Assembly (NCBI GenBank): GCA_037954665.1
Contig: JBBMOL010000039.1
Location: 4,154,001-4,218,000, forward strand
Origin: Laguncularia racemosa
Lineage: Eukaryota; Streptophyta; Magnoliopsida; Myrtales; Combretaceae
Reading direction: 5' to 3'
DNA length: 64,000 bases
Both the position numbers and the translations under genes were made by a program. The notes below the pieces were generated by a model, which saw only the letters and a list, made by a program, of their open reading frames with translations, did no database searches and had not been told where the DNA came from. Below, piece after piece: positions 23,552-34,263 of the stretch (its first letter is position 1; each line of letters starts with the position of its first letter).

Positions 23552-24069
23552 CATACCCTCAACATGGCATCAGTGCATTAAGGGCCATTGAAAGGGAAAT
23601 GACGTATTCATTCCTACTACAAACAATCTGTTCAAGTATAAGGAGGCATACTTCACCAAAGCCGCATTTTTCGATGAATATGTCAAAGAGGGAGAGATTG
23701 CTATTACAAAACCCTCTAGCACACCACTACCCACTTGGGAGGACACACAAGAGAAGTCCAAGAGAAAGAAGAGAATGCGAGGCTCTCATAGGGGCAAGAA
23801 AAAGCAAAAGAAGAAATAAGGGAATAGAAAGTTTCATCAACGAAGATAGGTGAAGGGTGTACTCTTTATGACAATATACAAGATCCAAGGAAGATAGATT
23901 ATCAAGGCTTAAGAAAGATATTTTATGAAAGACTTCATTTGATAGTGATCAATGATTTATTAAACACTAAAATCAAGGTTAAAACTTAACATTTATTTTG
24001 TAAATAAAGAGAAAATTTTGCCACAAATGACAAAAGTTTCATTTTTTTTTTCATTTCAATAAAGTCTTA

Positions 24070-24230
24070 TATACTTGTGCTTTAAGCCTAGGTAATGCCT
24101 TAGCATCTTGACTCCTATGCCTTAAGCCTAAGCGAAGCCTTGGCATCACAACTTCCATGCCTTAAGCCTAGACAATACCTTAGCATCACAGCTCCCAAGC
24201 AATGCCCTAGCATTCAACTCTCATTCTAAT
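24070..24230. repeat. Tandem repeat of about 45-50 bp in the Gypsy 3' region
   Basis: Three or so imperfect copies built on GCCTTAAGCCTAGGCAATGCC-type words followed by TTAGCATC. Non-coding, and located after the protease where pol would be expected. Confidence 0.65.
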
Positions 24231-24414
24231 GCTTCCAATTATGAGAAAAACTTGCTCATTCCTTTAAAGTTAGCCATGAAGCTACTTCTCAACTTGAGCA
24301 ACATTTAGCCAATTTACTCCTATACCCCAATAAATCATCATATTAGAATTTATACAAGATGTATGATTCACTAAAACAAAGTATATAAGGGGTAGTGTAA
24401 ACAATGATGCTGAT

Positions 24415-24660
24415 TGGTAAAAGCTTTGACTCCTAAGCGCACAATAGAAATCTTGACATATACAATACAGACTAGTAAAATCTTTGACTCCCAAGCGCAT
24501 GACGGAAAGCCAAGCATATACAGTGCAGACCAGTAAGAGCTTTGATTCCTAAGTACACGATAAAAAGTCAGGCATAAATAGTGCATACTAGTATGAGCTT
24601 TGACTCCCAAGCGCATGATAGAAAGACGAGCATATATAGTGTAGATAGGTAAGAGCGTTG
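24415..24660. repeat. Four-copy tandem repeat of about 61 bp
   Basis: Four consecutive units each contain GAGCTTTGACTCCCAAGCGC followed by a GATAGAAAG-like word and a CATATA-AGTG word, with substitutions. The open frames here are by-products of the repeat. Tandem repeats in the 3' untranslated part are typical of Tat-lineage Gypsy elements. Confidence 0.8.
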
Positions 24661-25589
24661 TCTCTTAGGCTTATCATAAGCCATTGCAGCTAAGTAAGAA
24701 AATCAATCTACCTATGCTCAATCATAAACTTTCTATCATATAGTGTTTTTAATCTCTTAGTAACTTATATTAAATAGTCAAGTAGTGGGAAATATCCCCT
24801 TGACTAATAAAAGAGAGCTCACAACTTCAGGCAATGAATGTCATTATCGCTGCTTAAGCACAATTGAATATTTTCCCTAAATAAATTTTCTTTTTATATA
24901 AATCATCGCTAGCAAGAGAGGACTTTGCTCTAATGTGTGAGATAACTTTATAGGCTTCTTAGATCTTAAGAGTCTAAGCGGTCTCGTATTCATGATGCCC
25001 CTTTAAGTGGGACTTTGCATCATTGCTGCTAAGTGAAGGCATCGCCTCCTAAGTGCACGATGGCTTACACAAATTTAAATAGTGTAAGCTACCAAGAGGC
25101 TCTCTGATGGCACCGTTAGATGGGATGGCACAACAAAATCGTAAGAGAAAAAGTTTTACCAGAAATCTAAAGTTACTATCTCATCTCGATGAGACATGTT
25201 AGCAACTGGGGTAAGAGAGATATTCCAAATGTAGCACACAAAGAAGCAACGCATCAACATAAGCATCATTTTTACTCCTCAACTTTTACCTCGATATCAA
25301 AGCAGCTTCATTGGATCATTTAGATCTTTAATGCTATCACCATTGTCAACCTAAAAAAAAGCTTCCAGGATGCTCGACCAATATCATCCAATCAAGGGAT
25401 GCAATCTCCAATCAGCACATAGATATCCCGATCTTCTTCAAAAGAGCTATGCACTCTGATGTCAAAGTTGACATGCTCTACCCAAGACTTTCACCCAGAG
25501 GGTGACTACTTGAGAGTGCAGTATGGGTGATAAATAGAGGTAGCTCTCTTCTTTCAAAGCACAACACTGAATCACCTTAATGATGACCC

Positions 25590-25800
25590 TTCAGTCTGCT
25601 TGAGACTCACTATGCTCAACACTTGATCTACTAAAGGCTAGTTGTGCTTGAGACCTACTAAGGCCTACTACATACCAAGCCCACTATGCTCAAATCCTTC
25701 TACACGCAACACATGCCATGATTGAGGCTCATTACACTCGAGACCTGCTAAGGTCTACTGTATGCAAGGCTCACTCTATTGGTGACCTACTATACTCGAC
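25590..25800. repeat. Internal duplication of about 100 bp
   Basis: Words such as GAGACCTACTAAGG, CCTACT and CATGC-AGGCTCA recur in order, giving two imperfect copies. Non-coding. Confidence 0.55.
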
Positions 25801-25984
25801 CTTATGACATTCTTACTCCGATAGAATTGACAAACCAACTTCTATCACCCACAATGATAAAAAGAAATACATGAGCTATCAATATAAAATTTATTCATGT
25901 AAGTACACAAAATGAGAATACTTACTCTTATCTATGGCTTGGACTTAGAACTTGGGAATATCTCGCCTCAAATCCTCAAAGGAA

Positions 25985-26160
25985 CATAAGAATCACACTT
26001 CCATCACACTTACATGTAGGAACCACGATTAAGTGGATGTAGTAATGGCATAAAGGATCCTAAGCCATAGCCACACTTCCATCTCGCTCTTGTGCAGGAA
26101 CCGCAGTCAAGTGGAAGTAATAATGGCACGAAGGATCTTAGTCTTCTTCAAGAAAGCAGT
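25985..26160. repeat. Tandem duplication of about 95 bp
   Basis: Two copies sharing CACACTTCCATC, then GTGCAGGAACC, AGTGGA-GTA and ATGGCA-AAGGATC. Non-coding part of the 20-kb Gypsy. Confidence 0.75.
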
Positions 26161-26720
26161 ATTATTTAACCTTGGGGTAGATAAGAATGCTCCTATTGTG
26201 GAAATGGAACGAAGTTCCTATCACACTCATGATCGAAGGAAGAAGAGGGATGAAGTCCCTATCACTTGCCAAACTCGGTACAGTTGTTGATTACAACTAA
26301 AGCAAACTTAGAGGAACGAAGTTCTTATTTGCTCTCTAAGAAAACTTGTAAACAAGTCTGCATGAGAATGACCATTGTTGTTAAACTTAGACACACTTCG
26401 TTTCTATGTTGAGTTGTCAATAGATCAAACCCTTATATCACCTGAAATTGCAAAGGAAAAATATCATTTTGATCAAGCATGTTCATTGATAGAGATTGAA
26501 TCGAATTCTCAAGTTGCAGATAGATAATAAGCATAGAGCCATGAAGGGAACATAGCAATAAAATGGCCCTATCCTACATTGGCAAACAAGACATTTGGAG
26601 CATTAAAAACAGTGCAAAGAACCAGAAATTCATAATAGAAAATTGGAAGCATAAGGAGAAATCATTTGGAGACAAGCTTATAATGAAAAACTAGCAAGTA
26701 AAAAATCTTATTGTGCACAC

Positions 26721-27116
26721 TTGTCCATGAAAATGTCGATTTTGGAAGATCACATGACATGTTACTTACCTATCACTGTTTTCGGTCACCATGGAACTAA
26801 GGCTAAGAGCTTAATTCTCAATTATCACCCTAGAGATTGGATTGGGCAAGTAGGCAATACAAAATTGCATGACTTTGATGTGCCAAAATCAACTTGTCTC
26901 CTACTAATTGGTCCAAAAGGTTCTGGAAAAAGCAGCCTTGTAAATCGGATATCAAAGGTGCTTGAAGATGATATGTTTGCACCAGATAGAGCCCAAGTAT
27001 CAGATAACTCTTCTGCTGGAGATGGAACATTTTTCCTCCAAGAATACATGATTCCAAAAAGATCAGGATCCTTCTATCTTTATGACACCCGTGGTTTATC
27101 TTCCAAGCCATCTTAA
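26721..27116 (+). pseudogene. Captured fragment of a plant P-loop NTPase gene
   Basis: A 131-residue open frame contains NYHPRDWIGQVGNTKL and then LLLIGPKGSGKSSLVNRISK, an intact Walker A motif (GPKGSGKS), followed by FLQEYMIP and YLYDTRGLSSKPS, where the Walker B-like Asp is retained, then a stop. This matches the central part of an uncharacterised plant P-loop NTPase family whose usual protein is clearly longer on both sides. No intron is visible in the fragment. It lies on the plus strand, directly before the receptor-kinase fragment, inside the 20-kb Gypsy. Biochemical role is unknown to me. A truncated protein could be translated if transcribed, but it lacks most of the fold. Confidence 0.72.
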
Positions 27117-27164
27117 GACCGGTTGGAGGGATATCACAAACAATTGATTTCATATTGTTGGGAA

Positions 27165-27492
27165 TCCATTCAACAAAGTAACGGCTACATTCAAAGGAAT
27201 GCTGAGCCTGATAGAGGGAACAAGGGTCTTTGTGGAGAGACATTAATAACCTTATGCAAGAGCTCTAATCAATCTGACCATGAGGATTATCGTCACCATG
27301 TTTCTTACAGAATTTTATTAGCTGTAATAGGCTCGGGTTTGGCCGTTTTTCGTTTGTGTAACTGCAGTTGTTCTCCTCTTTATGATGAGGGAAAGACAGG
27401 AAAAGGTGGCCAAAGCTGCTGGGGTAGTGGAGGAGGAAACCAATAATCGACCAGCAATTGCAGCAGAAAATTTTTGTTGATAATCTCAAACA
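27165..27492 (+). pseudogene. PXC3-like receptor kinase fragment, membrane-proximal part
   Basis: Reads NKGLCGETL, then CKSSNQSDHEDYRHHVSYR, a hydrophobic transmembrane segment (ILLAVIGSGLAVF, continuing in another frame as VTAVVLLF) and a basic juxtamembrane part (MMRERQEKVAKAAGVVEEE). This is the end of the ectodomain, the membrane helix and the juxtamembrane region of an LRR receptor-like kinase of the PXC3/TDR-related group. Frameshifts interrupt it. The sequence continues across the Copia insertion at 32450: removing the insert and one AAACA copy restores the local reading frame. The LRR ectodomain is absent, so it joins the P-loop fragment at an abrupt junction near 27117-27165. Confidence 0.8.
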
Positions 27493-27816
27493 TGTTGGCA
27501 TTAATCCTTGTGTGGTATCAATTCCCAATAAATGTGCATTAGAGAAGTTGAAGAATCCCTATTCCCAATAAATGTGTATTAAAGAAATTAAAGAATCACT
27601 AAATCAATTCGTAACAGATTCTAGATTTATTAGGGGAAAACCAAAAGTCTTTGGTTTTATTTTTCTTATTAATAGCCTTGTAATTTTTTTTTCAGAGTGA
27701 GTGAAACTGTTCATTTTCCCTTCTTCTTGTTTCCTTTCCCCAACAATCGTTTCTGGGTAAAACTAGCTTCGATTTGGGAACGAATTGTTCCTCTCATTTT
27801 AGAATCGTTACTTTCA
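27493..27816 (+). repeat. 5' LTR of the Copia element
   Basis: 324 bp, starts TGTTGGCATTAATCC and ends CGTTACTTTCA. Same sequence as 32125-32449 apart from one T. Confidence 0.96.
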
Positions 27817-27819
27817 TTG

Positions 27820-27833
27820 TGGTATCAGAGCTC
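27820..27833 (+). promoter_or_regulatory. Copia primer-binding site
   Basis: TGGTATCAGAGCTC three bases after the 5' LTR, complementary to plant initiator tRNA-Met, which primes minus-strand DNA synthesis. Confidence 0.92.
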
Positions 27834-27870
27834 GCGGTTGCGTATGCCCGAGTTTATCCTCTACGAATCA

Positions 27871-30800
27871 ATGGCCTTGGTACCTCAAGCTGCGGCGGCA
27901 AGAGAGGGCGGCGGTGTGTCGTTCCAGTACCCACAGTTGACGGCGACCAACTATACCACCTGGGCTATTAAGATGGAAGCTCTATTGGATGCTCAAGGCC
28001 TTTAGGAGGCGGTGACTCCGGAGGAGGACACGGAAGTGGAAACGAAGAAGGACAAGATGGCGCAGGCACAACTGCTTCAAACACTTCCGGAGGATATTTT
28101 GTTGCAGGTGGCAACAAAGAGGACTGCGAAAGAGTTGTGGGATAGCCTTAAGACAAGATTTGTCGGGGCTGATCGCGTCAAGTCGGCAAGATTGGCAACC
28201 TTGAAAGGGGAATTCGACAAGTTGCAGATGAAGGACGGCGATGCCTTGGACGAGTACGCCGGAAAACTCAGCGGCATGTCGGTTCAGTATGCTAATCTGG
28301 GGGCAACACTCGAGGATTCGGCGCTGGTGAAGAAGCTCCTGAATTCGGTACCGGATCGGTTCTACCCTGTTGTTGCAGGTATCGAGCAGTTTTGCGACAC
28401 CGAGACCATGGTGTTTGAGGAGGCCGTTGGACGTTTGAGAGCGTTCGAGGAGCGGTTGCATCTACGCAATCCAGGAAGAAACGGAGACAGTCAACTCCTA
28501 CTCACTCAAGCCGAGTGGCAAGCACGGCAGAAAAACCGAAATGGTGATTCTTCTTCAAACAACAAAGGGAAGAATGGTGCTGGTGAAATTCGCGGCCGGG
28601 GTTGGCGCGGTCGCAGCAAAGGACGTGGCAGGGGTGGTCGAGGCGATTCGTCTGGCAAAGACGGGCCAAGTGGCTCCACCAACGGCTATCGAGACAAGAG
28701 ACATATCAAGTGCTTTAACTGTGATATGATGGGGCACTATGCCTCAAAATGCAGGAAGAAGAAGCGTGCTGAGGAGGCTAACCTCACACGGGCTGAGGAG
28801 GAGCCGGAACTGTTATTATCTGCGAGCGTGGAGATGCATACAGAATTGCTCCTACAAGCTAGAGATGAGAAGGAGGACCCCAATAACATCTGGTACTTCG
28901 ACAACGGTGCCAGTAATCACATGTCGGGTGAACGGAGGAAGTTCAAAGATTTGGACCAATCAGTTCAGGGACATGTCCGATTTGGTGACGGCTCCAAGGT
29001 AAAGATCCAAGGCAAAGGGTCTGTTATGCTCCAGTTCAAAGGTGGACAACAAAGACTTCTTACGGAGGTCTATTATATTCCGGAGCTACACAATAACATC
29101 ATCAGTTGCGGACAATTGGCCGAACGGGGGAGCAAGATTGTTATGCGAAGGGACCATCTCTTCGTGTATGATTCCAATGACAGGTTGCTCATCCGGATCA
29201 AGAGTTCCCCAAATCGTCTCTACAAAGCGACGATAGAAGCCATTGAACCGGTTTGTCTGTTGGCCGACACAACGGATCTTGCTTGGCTGTGGCATCTTCG
29301 GCTGGGACATGTCAACTTTCAATCTCTCAAGTTGTTGACGGAGAAGGAGATGGCAATCGGAGTACCCCATATCTCACATCCTGACAAGTTGTGTCAAGAG
29401 TGTTTGGTCGCAAAGCAAGCAAGAGAGCCGTTTCCAAAATCAAGCAATCGTCGAGCGGAGGAGCTGCTGGAACTCGTGTATGTTGATCTCTGTGGACCTA
29501 TCACCCCTCCAACACCAGCAGGTAATAATTATTTCATGTTGGTAGTTGATGACTATTCCAGATGGATGTGGATGGATGTGATCAAGACGAAGGATCAGGC
29601 GTGTGAGGCGTTCAAAAAAATCATACAACGAGCGGAAAACATCAGTGGTCGCCGTGTAAAAGTATTAAGGACCGATCGAGGTGGCGAGTTCCTCTCTTCT
29701 ATCTTCAGGGACTTGTGTGATCAAGCTGGGATCGAACGACAACTCACCGCACCATATAGTCCGCAACAAAACGGTGTGGTGGAGTGGAAAAATCGGACGG
29801 TGATGGCGATAGCGAGATCCCTTCTCAAGAGCATGAATGTTCCCAACAAATTTTGGGGAGAAGCTGTGAAGCATGCGGTGTATCTGTCGAATCGTTTGCC
29901 AACCAAAGCACTCGGAGAACGCACTCCTTTCGAGGCATGGACGGGAAGGAAGCCACACTTGGCTCATTTGCGCGTGTTCGGTTGCCTAGCTCATGTAAAG
30001 GTGACAACACCATACCTGAAGAAACTGGACGACCGGAGCCAAGGAATGGTATATCTTGGTGTGGAAGAAGGCAGCAAAGCTCACCGTCTCTATGACCCAC
30101 GGAAAGAAAAACTCCACGTAAGTAGAGATGTAAAGTTCGAGGAACAAACTGGATGGTGTTGGGATGTAGATGCCAATGCCAAAGAAGAACCAAGTTTCAC
30201 CGTAGAGGGAGTTTTCTTCCTGGAACCAAAATTAGAGGAAGCCGAGAGTGAAATTGAGTCTCTTTTCCCAGTGTCTACATCAACTCAAGAACCAGTTCCT
30301 CGTACGTCGACACGAACAGAAGTAAAAATCCCTTCGGGTCCTATGACGAGGGCTCGAGCTCGCGCCACAAGAGAAGCAGCGGCGACCAAACAGAGAATTG
30401 AGACAAGTGAACCTATCACGCTGACCACGACAAAGTCGACGTCTCTTTCCGACAACAGTGATGAAGGACCAGTTCGGTTCAAGAGTGTCACCGATCTTTT
30501 ACGAGAAACAAGCAGACTGGAGCCGCAAGAAGAAGATGTCGACAGCGAGTTGTTTCTACTCGAACTGGATGAACCAACTCGTTATGAAGAAGCGGCTGGA
30601 CAATCGGAATGGGAGGAGGCGATGCGGAAGGAAATCGAGACCATTAAAAAAAATGGGACTTGGACTCTAACTAAGCTACCAGCAGGGCAGAAATCAATCG
30701 GCTTGAAATGGGTTTACAAACTCAGGCGAGACTCGGACGGCGGAATAATTAAGCACAAGGCGAGGCTTGTCGCAAAGGGATTTGTACAACGTCCGGGCGT

Positions 30801-32115
30801 AGACTTCGACGAGGTGTTTGCCCTGGTGGCCAAACTGGACACAGTACGTCTCATCCTTGCGATCGCGGCAAACCGAAGGTGGGAGGTTCATCACCTAGAT
30901 GTGAAATCGGCGTTCCTACAAGGAGAGCTTCAGGAAGAAGTTTATGTCAAACAGCCGGAAGGATTTGTTGTGAAGGGCAAGGAGCAGTGTGTCTACAAAC
31001 TTCACAAGGCATTGTATGGGCTTCGGCAAGCACCACAGGCATGGAACACAAGACTCGACAAGAGTTTGAAACAACTTGGCTTTACTAAGTGTGCACAAGA
31101 CCAAGCCGTGTACACACGAGGAGAAGGGCAAACAGGTTTTATTATTGGCGTTTATGTTGACGATTTGATAGTTACAAGAGAAAATCGAGAGGAGATTGTA
31201 CGACTTAAGAAACAGATGATGAGGGAGTTCGAGATGAGTGACCTTGGGTTACTCTCCTTCTACCTCGGGATTGAAGTGGAGCAAGAAGAAAATCGGATCA
31301 CTCTGAAACAATCAACTTATGCAAAGAAGGTGTTGAAACAGTTTGGGATGGCAGAGTGCAATCCGACGAAATATCCTATGGAGCAGAAAGCTCAGTTGCA
31401 TAAGGATCTAGAAGGGGAACCTGTGGATGCTACGTATTATCGGCGTATCATCGGTTGTCTAAGGTACTTACTTCATACAAGACCTGATCTTTCCTATTCG
31501 GTTGGAGTGGCCAGTAGGTTTATGGAAAGGCCTACGGTGATGCATCATAAGGCGGTGAAACAGATCCTGAGATACCTGAAAGGTACAATTTACTGTGGAC
31601 TTGTGTATGTCAAAGGCGTAGGAGAAGAAGTGATCACGGGCTATAGCGACAGCAATATGGCTGGAGATCTGGATGATCGGAAGAGCACGGGTGGTATGGC
31701 GTTTTACGTCAACAAAAACCTTGTAACGTGGAATTCGCAAAAGCAAAAGACGGTGGCTTTATCATCCTGTGAGGCTGAGTTCATGGCAGCTACGGCGGCA
31801 GCTTGTCAAGCGTTGTGGCTAAGGAGTTTGTTAGGGGAGCTAACTAAAGAAAAGCCAAAGCCAGTGAATCTATTTGTTGATAACAGGTCAGCTATTGCCT
31901 TGATGAAGAATCCGGTGTTTCATGGACGCAGCAAGCACATTGACATACGGTACCATTTTATTCGAGACTGTGTCGAAAGTGGGGAGATCATTGTTGAGTT
32001 TGTGAGCACAGAGGAGCAAAAGGCTGATGCGTTGACAAAGGCGTTGCCAGGAGTAAAGCTGGCGACAATGCGTCACATTTTGGGCGTACGTGAGATTGGA
32101 CCACGTCAAGATTAA
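27871..32115 (+). CDS. Copia gag-pol polyprotein with one premature stop
   Basis: From ATG 27871 the frame spans about 1414 codons with one internal TAG at 28003-28005, where related proteins have Trp; everything after it is open. Order: UBN2-type gag; zinc knuckle CFNCDMMGHYASKC (about residue 281); protease with WYFDNGASNHM (about 341); integrase HHCC from HLRLGH (about 475) and the DDE core (VDLCGP, RTDRGGEF, NGVVE, about 538-640); reverse transcriptase from KWVYKLRR (about 946) with YVDD (about 1095); and RNase H from YSDSN (about 1258) to KADALTKAL. This is the Copia order. The product copies the element RNA and inserts it. The stop cuts gag after about 44 residues. The first in-frame ATG after it is at 28056. 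Confidence 0.95.
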
Positions 32116-32124
32116 GGGGGAGTT

Positions 32125-32449
32125 TGTTGGCATTAATCCTTGTGTGGTATCAATTCCCAATAAATGTGCATTAGAGAAGTTGAAGAATCCCTATTCCCAA
32201 TAAATGTGTATTAAAGAAATTAAAGAATCACTAAATCAATTCGTAACAGATTCTAGATTTATTAGGGGAAAACCAAAAGTCTTTGGTTTTATTTTTCTTA
32301 TTAATAGCCTTGTAATTTTTTTTTTCAGAGTGAGTGAAACTGTTCATTTTCCCTTCTTCTTGTTTCCTTTCCCCAACAATCGTTTCTGGGTAAAACTAGC
32401 TTCGATTTGGGAACGAATTGTTCCTCTCATTTTAGAATCGTTACTTTCA
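32125..32449 (+). repeat. 3' LTR of the Copia element
   Basis: 325 bp, preceded by the purine tract AAGGGGGAG and followed by TSD AAACA. Confidence 0.96.
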
Positions 32450-33010
32450 AAACAAGCTATAGATCTCGATGCTGCTATAAAGGCTAATATGAAAGAATCA
32501 AACAAGCTCAGCAGCGGAACTTTCAGCATGATTTACAAGGCAGTCATGCCATCTGGGATAACTCTATTCACGAAGAAATTGAAATCAGTTGATCAAACTA
32601 TCGTCTATCATCAAAATAAGATGATCAGAGAGCTAGAGAGGCTTAGCAGACTCTCTCATGATGATCATGAGACCTATCGGGTTCATAATTTATGAAGATG
32701 TTGCTCTCTTGCTGCACAATTACTTGCCCAACGGGACAATGGCTCAACTGCTACGTGAATTTAGCAAACAACCTGAGTATGAGCCGGACTGGCCTCAAAG
32801 ATTATCCATAGCCATTGGTGTTGCTGAAGGTTTAGCTTTCCTTCATCATGTCGCAGTCGTCCACCTGGACATTTCTAGTGGCAACGTGTTCTTAGACGCC
32901 AATCTCAATCCTTTGCTTAGGGAGATTGAAATATCAAAGCTCCTAGATCCATCTAGAGGCACTGCTAGTATCAGTGCAGTTGCGGTTTCCTTCGGTCCAA
33001 TTATTCCCGG
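32450..33010 (+). pseudogene. PXC3-like receptor kinase fragment, kinase domain part
   Basis: Continues the fragment split by the Copia element. KQAIDLDAAIKA, then NKLSSGTFSMIYKAVMPSG (glycine-rich loop), KKLKSVDQ (the usual beta-3 Lys region), then after a small deletion near 32670 MRPIGFIIYEDVALLLHNYL, WPQRLSIAIGVAEGLAFLHH, the catalytic-loop equivalent HLDISSGNVFLDAN, and EISKLLDPSRGTASIS. It breaks off near the activation segment (about 33000). One frameshift is present. The loop HLDISSGN differs from the canonical HRDLKxxN, as expected for this atypical kinase group. No ectodomain and no kinase C-lobe end, so it cannot signal. It ends abruptly before the GRAS fragment. Confidence 0.83.
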
Positions 33011-33064
33011 CGCCGGACTGTTTTTTAAAAAAAATATAAACGAGAAGTATGAATCTGGCCTTCT

Positions 33065-34263
33065 TTAAACATAATGGTGACAGTGACAGGGAGTTCCAGG
33101 TGAAGGAAGAAGAAGAAGATGCCGCTAAATGCGAATAACCTGAAACTGTTTCTGATGGATCTGATGTACTCTTGGACATGGGTCAACAGAAGCTTTGCAG
33201 CAAAATGGGCAGGTGAAAGGATCCGGTTGCAAAAGAGGACGCCGGAAGATTAGCACATTACTTTGCAAATGGCCTTGAAGCGCGCTTTGCCGGCAATGAG
33301 ACATCATCTTATTAAGCCCTTCTAGGGAATGGGAGGACATTAGTGGCTGAAATTCTGAAAGCTTACCAAGTTTATGTTCAAGCTCGTCTCTTCAAAAGGA
33401 TGTCGAATTTTCTTTCAACAGAACAATCATGAAAAAAAAAAAAAACAGAGAACACAACCAGAATCCACGTCATTGATTTTGGCATCCTCTATGGATTTCA
33501 ATCGCCCTACCTCATCCAGCGTGTCTTCAAAAGAGCTGGTGGAGCTCCTAAGTTCCACATGATGATGATTGAGCTTCCACAACCTGGTTTCGAGCCCACG
33601 GAAAGGGTAGAGGAGACAAGGCATCACTTGGAAAATTACTGCAAGAGTTTCAACGTAGAGTATAAGTTCCATGTCATTGCAAAAAAGTGGGAGACCATTC
33701 AAGTGGAGGAACTGAACATTGACATAGATAAGATGACTATTGTAAATTGTCTGTATCGGTTGAAGAATCTACCTGATGAATGCGTTATGATGAACAGTCT
33801 AAGGGATGATGTGCTGAAATTCATAAGGAAAATCAATCCGGACATGTTTCTTCATGGAGTTTTCAATGGGACATATAACACACCTTTCTTTGCGACAAGG
33901 TTTTGGGAAGCACTCTTCCACTTCTCTTCGTTGTTTGACGCTTTTGATGTCAACATAGAGCGAGAAGATCCACAAAGATTAACGTTTGAGAAGGAGGTAT
34001 TCGCTAGAGATGCAATGAAAGTCATAGCGTGTGAAGGGTCTGCTAAAGTTGAGGGGCCAGAAACTTATAAGCAGTGGCAGGTTAGAAACATGAGGACTGG
34101 ATTCAAACAGATCCCGCTGGACATCGAAATCCTTAAGAAAGTGAAGGAGATGGTAAGATTAGAGTACCACAGGGATTTCATCGTTGATCAGGATGGGAAT
34201 TGTATGCTAATGGGATGGAAGGGAAGGATAATCCATGCTGTTTCGTGCTGGGTACCAGCCTAG
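33065..34263 (+). pseudogene. Captured GRAS-family (SCL14-like) gene fragment
   Basis: The upstream part (33065-33430, broken by frameshifts) gives RLAHYFANGLEARFAG and LKAYQVYVQARLFKRMSNF. Joined after a shift in an A-run at 33431-33445, it continues HVIDFGILYGFQSPYLIQR (VHIID-type motif), then an open 234-residue frame 33559-34263 with ELPQPGF, RVEETRHHLENYC, the PFYRE-like region, FEKEVFARDAMKVIACEG, YKQWQVRNMR and a C-terminal WKGRIIHAVSCWVPA (SAW motif). These are the GRAS hallmarks of the SCL9/14/33 branch, transcriptional co-regulators of detoxification and stress genes. The leucine-rich LHR1 start is mostly deleted. The stop is in the family's normal place. Probably non-functional, but the 3' two-thirds is open. 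Confidence 0.85.

Larger units (their letters stand above)
16637..23870 (+). pseudogene. Gypsy gag and aspartic protease of the 20-kb element, interrupted
   Basis: ATG at 16637 opens MTPPKKRGPSDNIY, then a stop. Open pieces continue at 16787-17152 and 17165-17497, the latter with the retrotransposon gag core (YPKDYVSLKFIMFNGKKG, then FSKSLIEKAYTRY). Gag decays to about 18060. The protease-like region at 18498-18726 (FHVIDAPITYHLLVGRKWLH) is cut by the nested gag-protease element and resumes at 23557 with PSTWHQCIKGHWKG and FFDEYVKEGE, typical of the segment after protease in Tat/Athila-type polyproteins. Removing the insert and one TSD copy joins these in frame. Multiple stops make it non-functional. 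There is no pol sequence downstream. Confidence 0.82.
27493..32449 (+). mobile_element. Young full-length Copia (Ty1) retrotransposon
   Basis: LTRs at 27493-27816 and 32125-32449 are identical except for one extra T in a T-run of the 3' copy. The exact TSD AAACA lies at 27488-27492 and 32450-32454. A primer-binding site (TGGTATCAGAGC, from 27820) and a purine tract (AAGGGGGAG, 32114-32122) are in place. The single gag-pol frame is complete apart from one stop codon. It interrupts the receptor-kinase fragment. Near-zero LTR divergence makes it the youngest insertion in the window. Its coding region is clearly richer in G+C than the surroundings. Confidence 0.96.

Noticed and set aside
27982..28461. 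Long open frames antisense to the Copia polyprotein, and several other overlapping frames through 32160
   Set aside because: Shadows of the real plus-strand gag-pol frame; no family resemblance.
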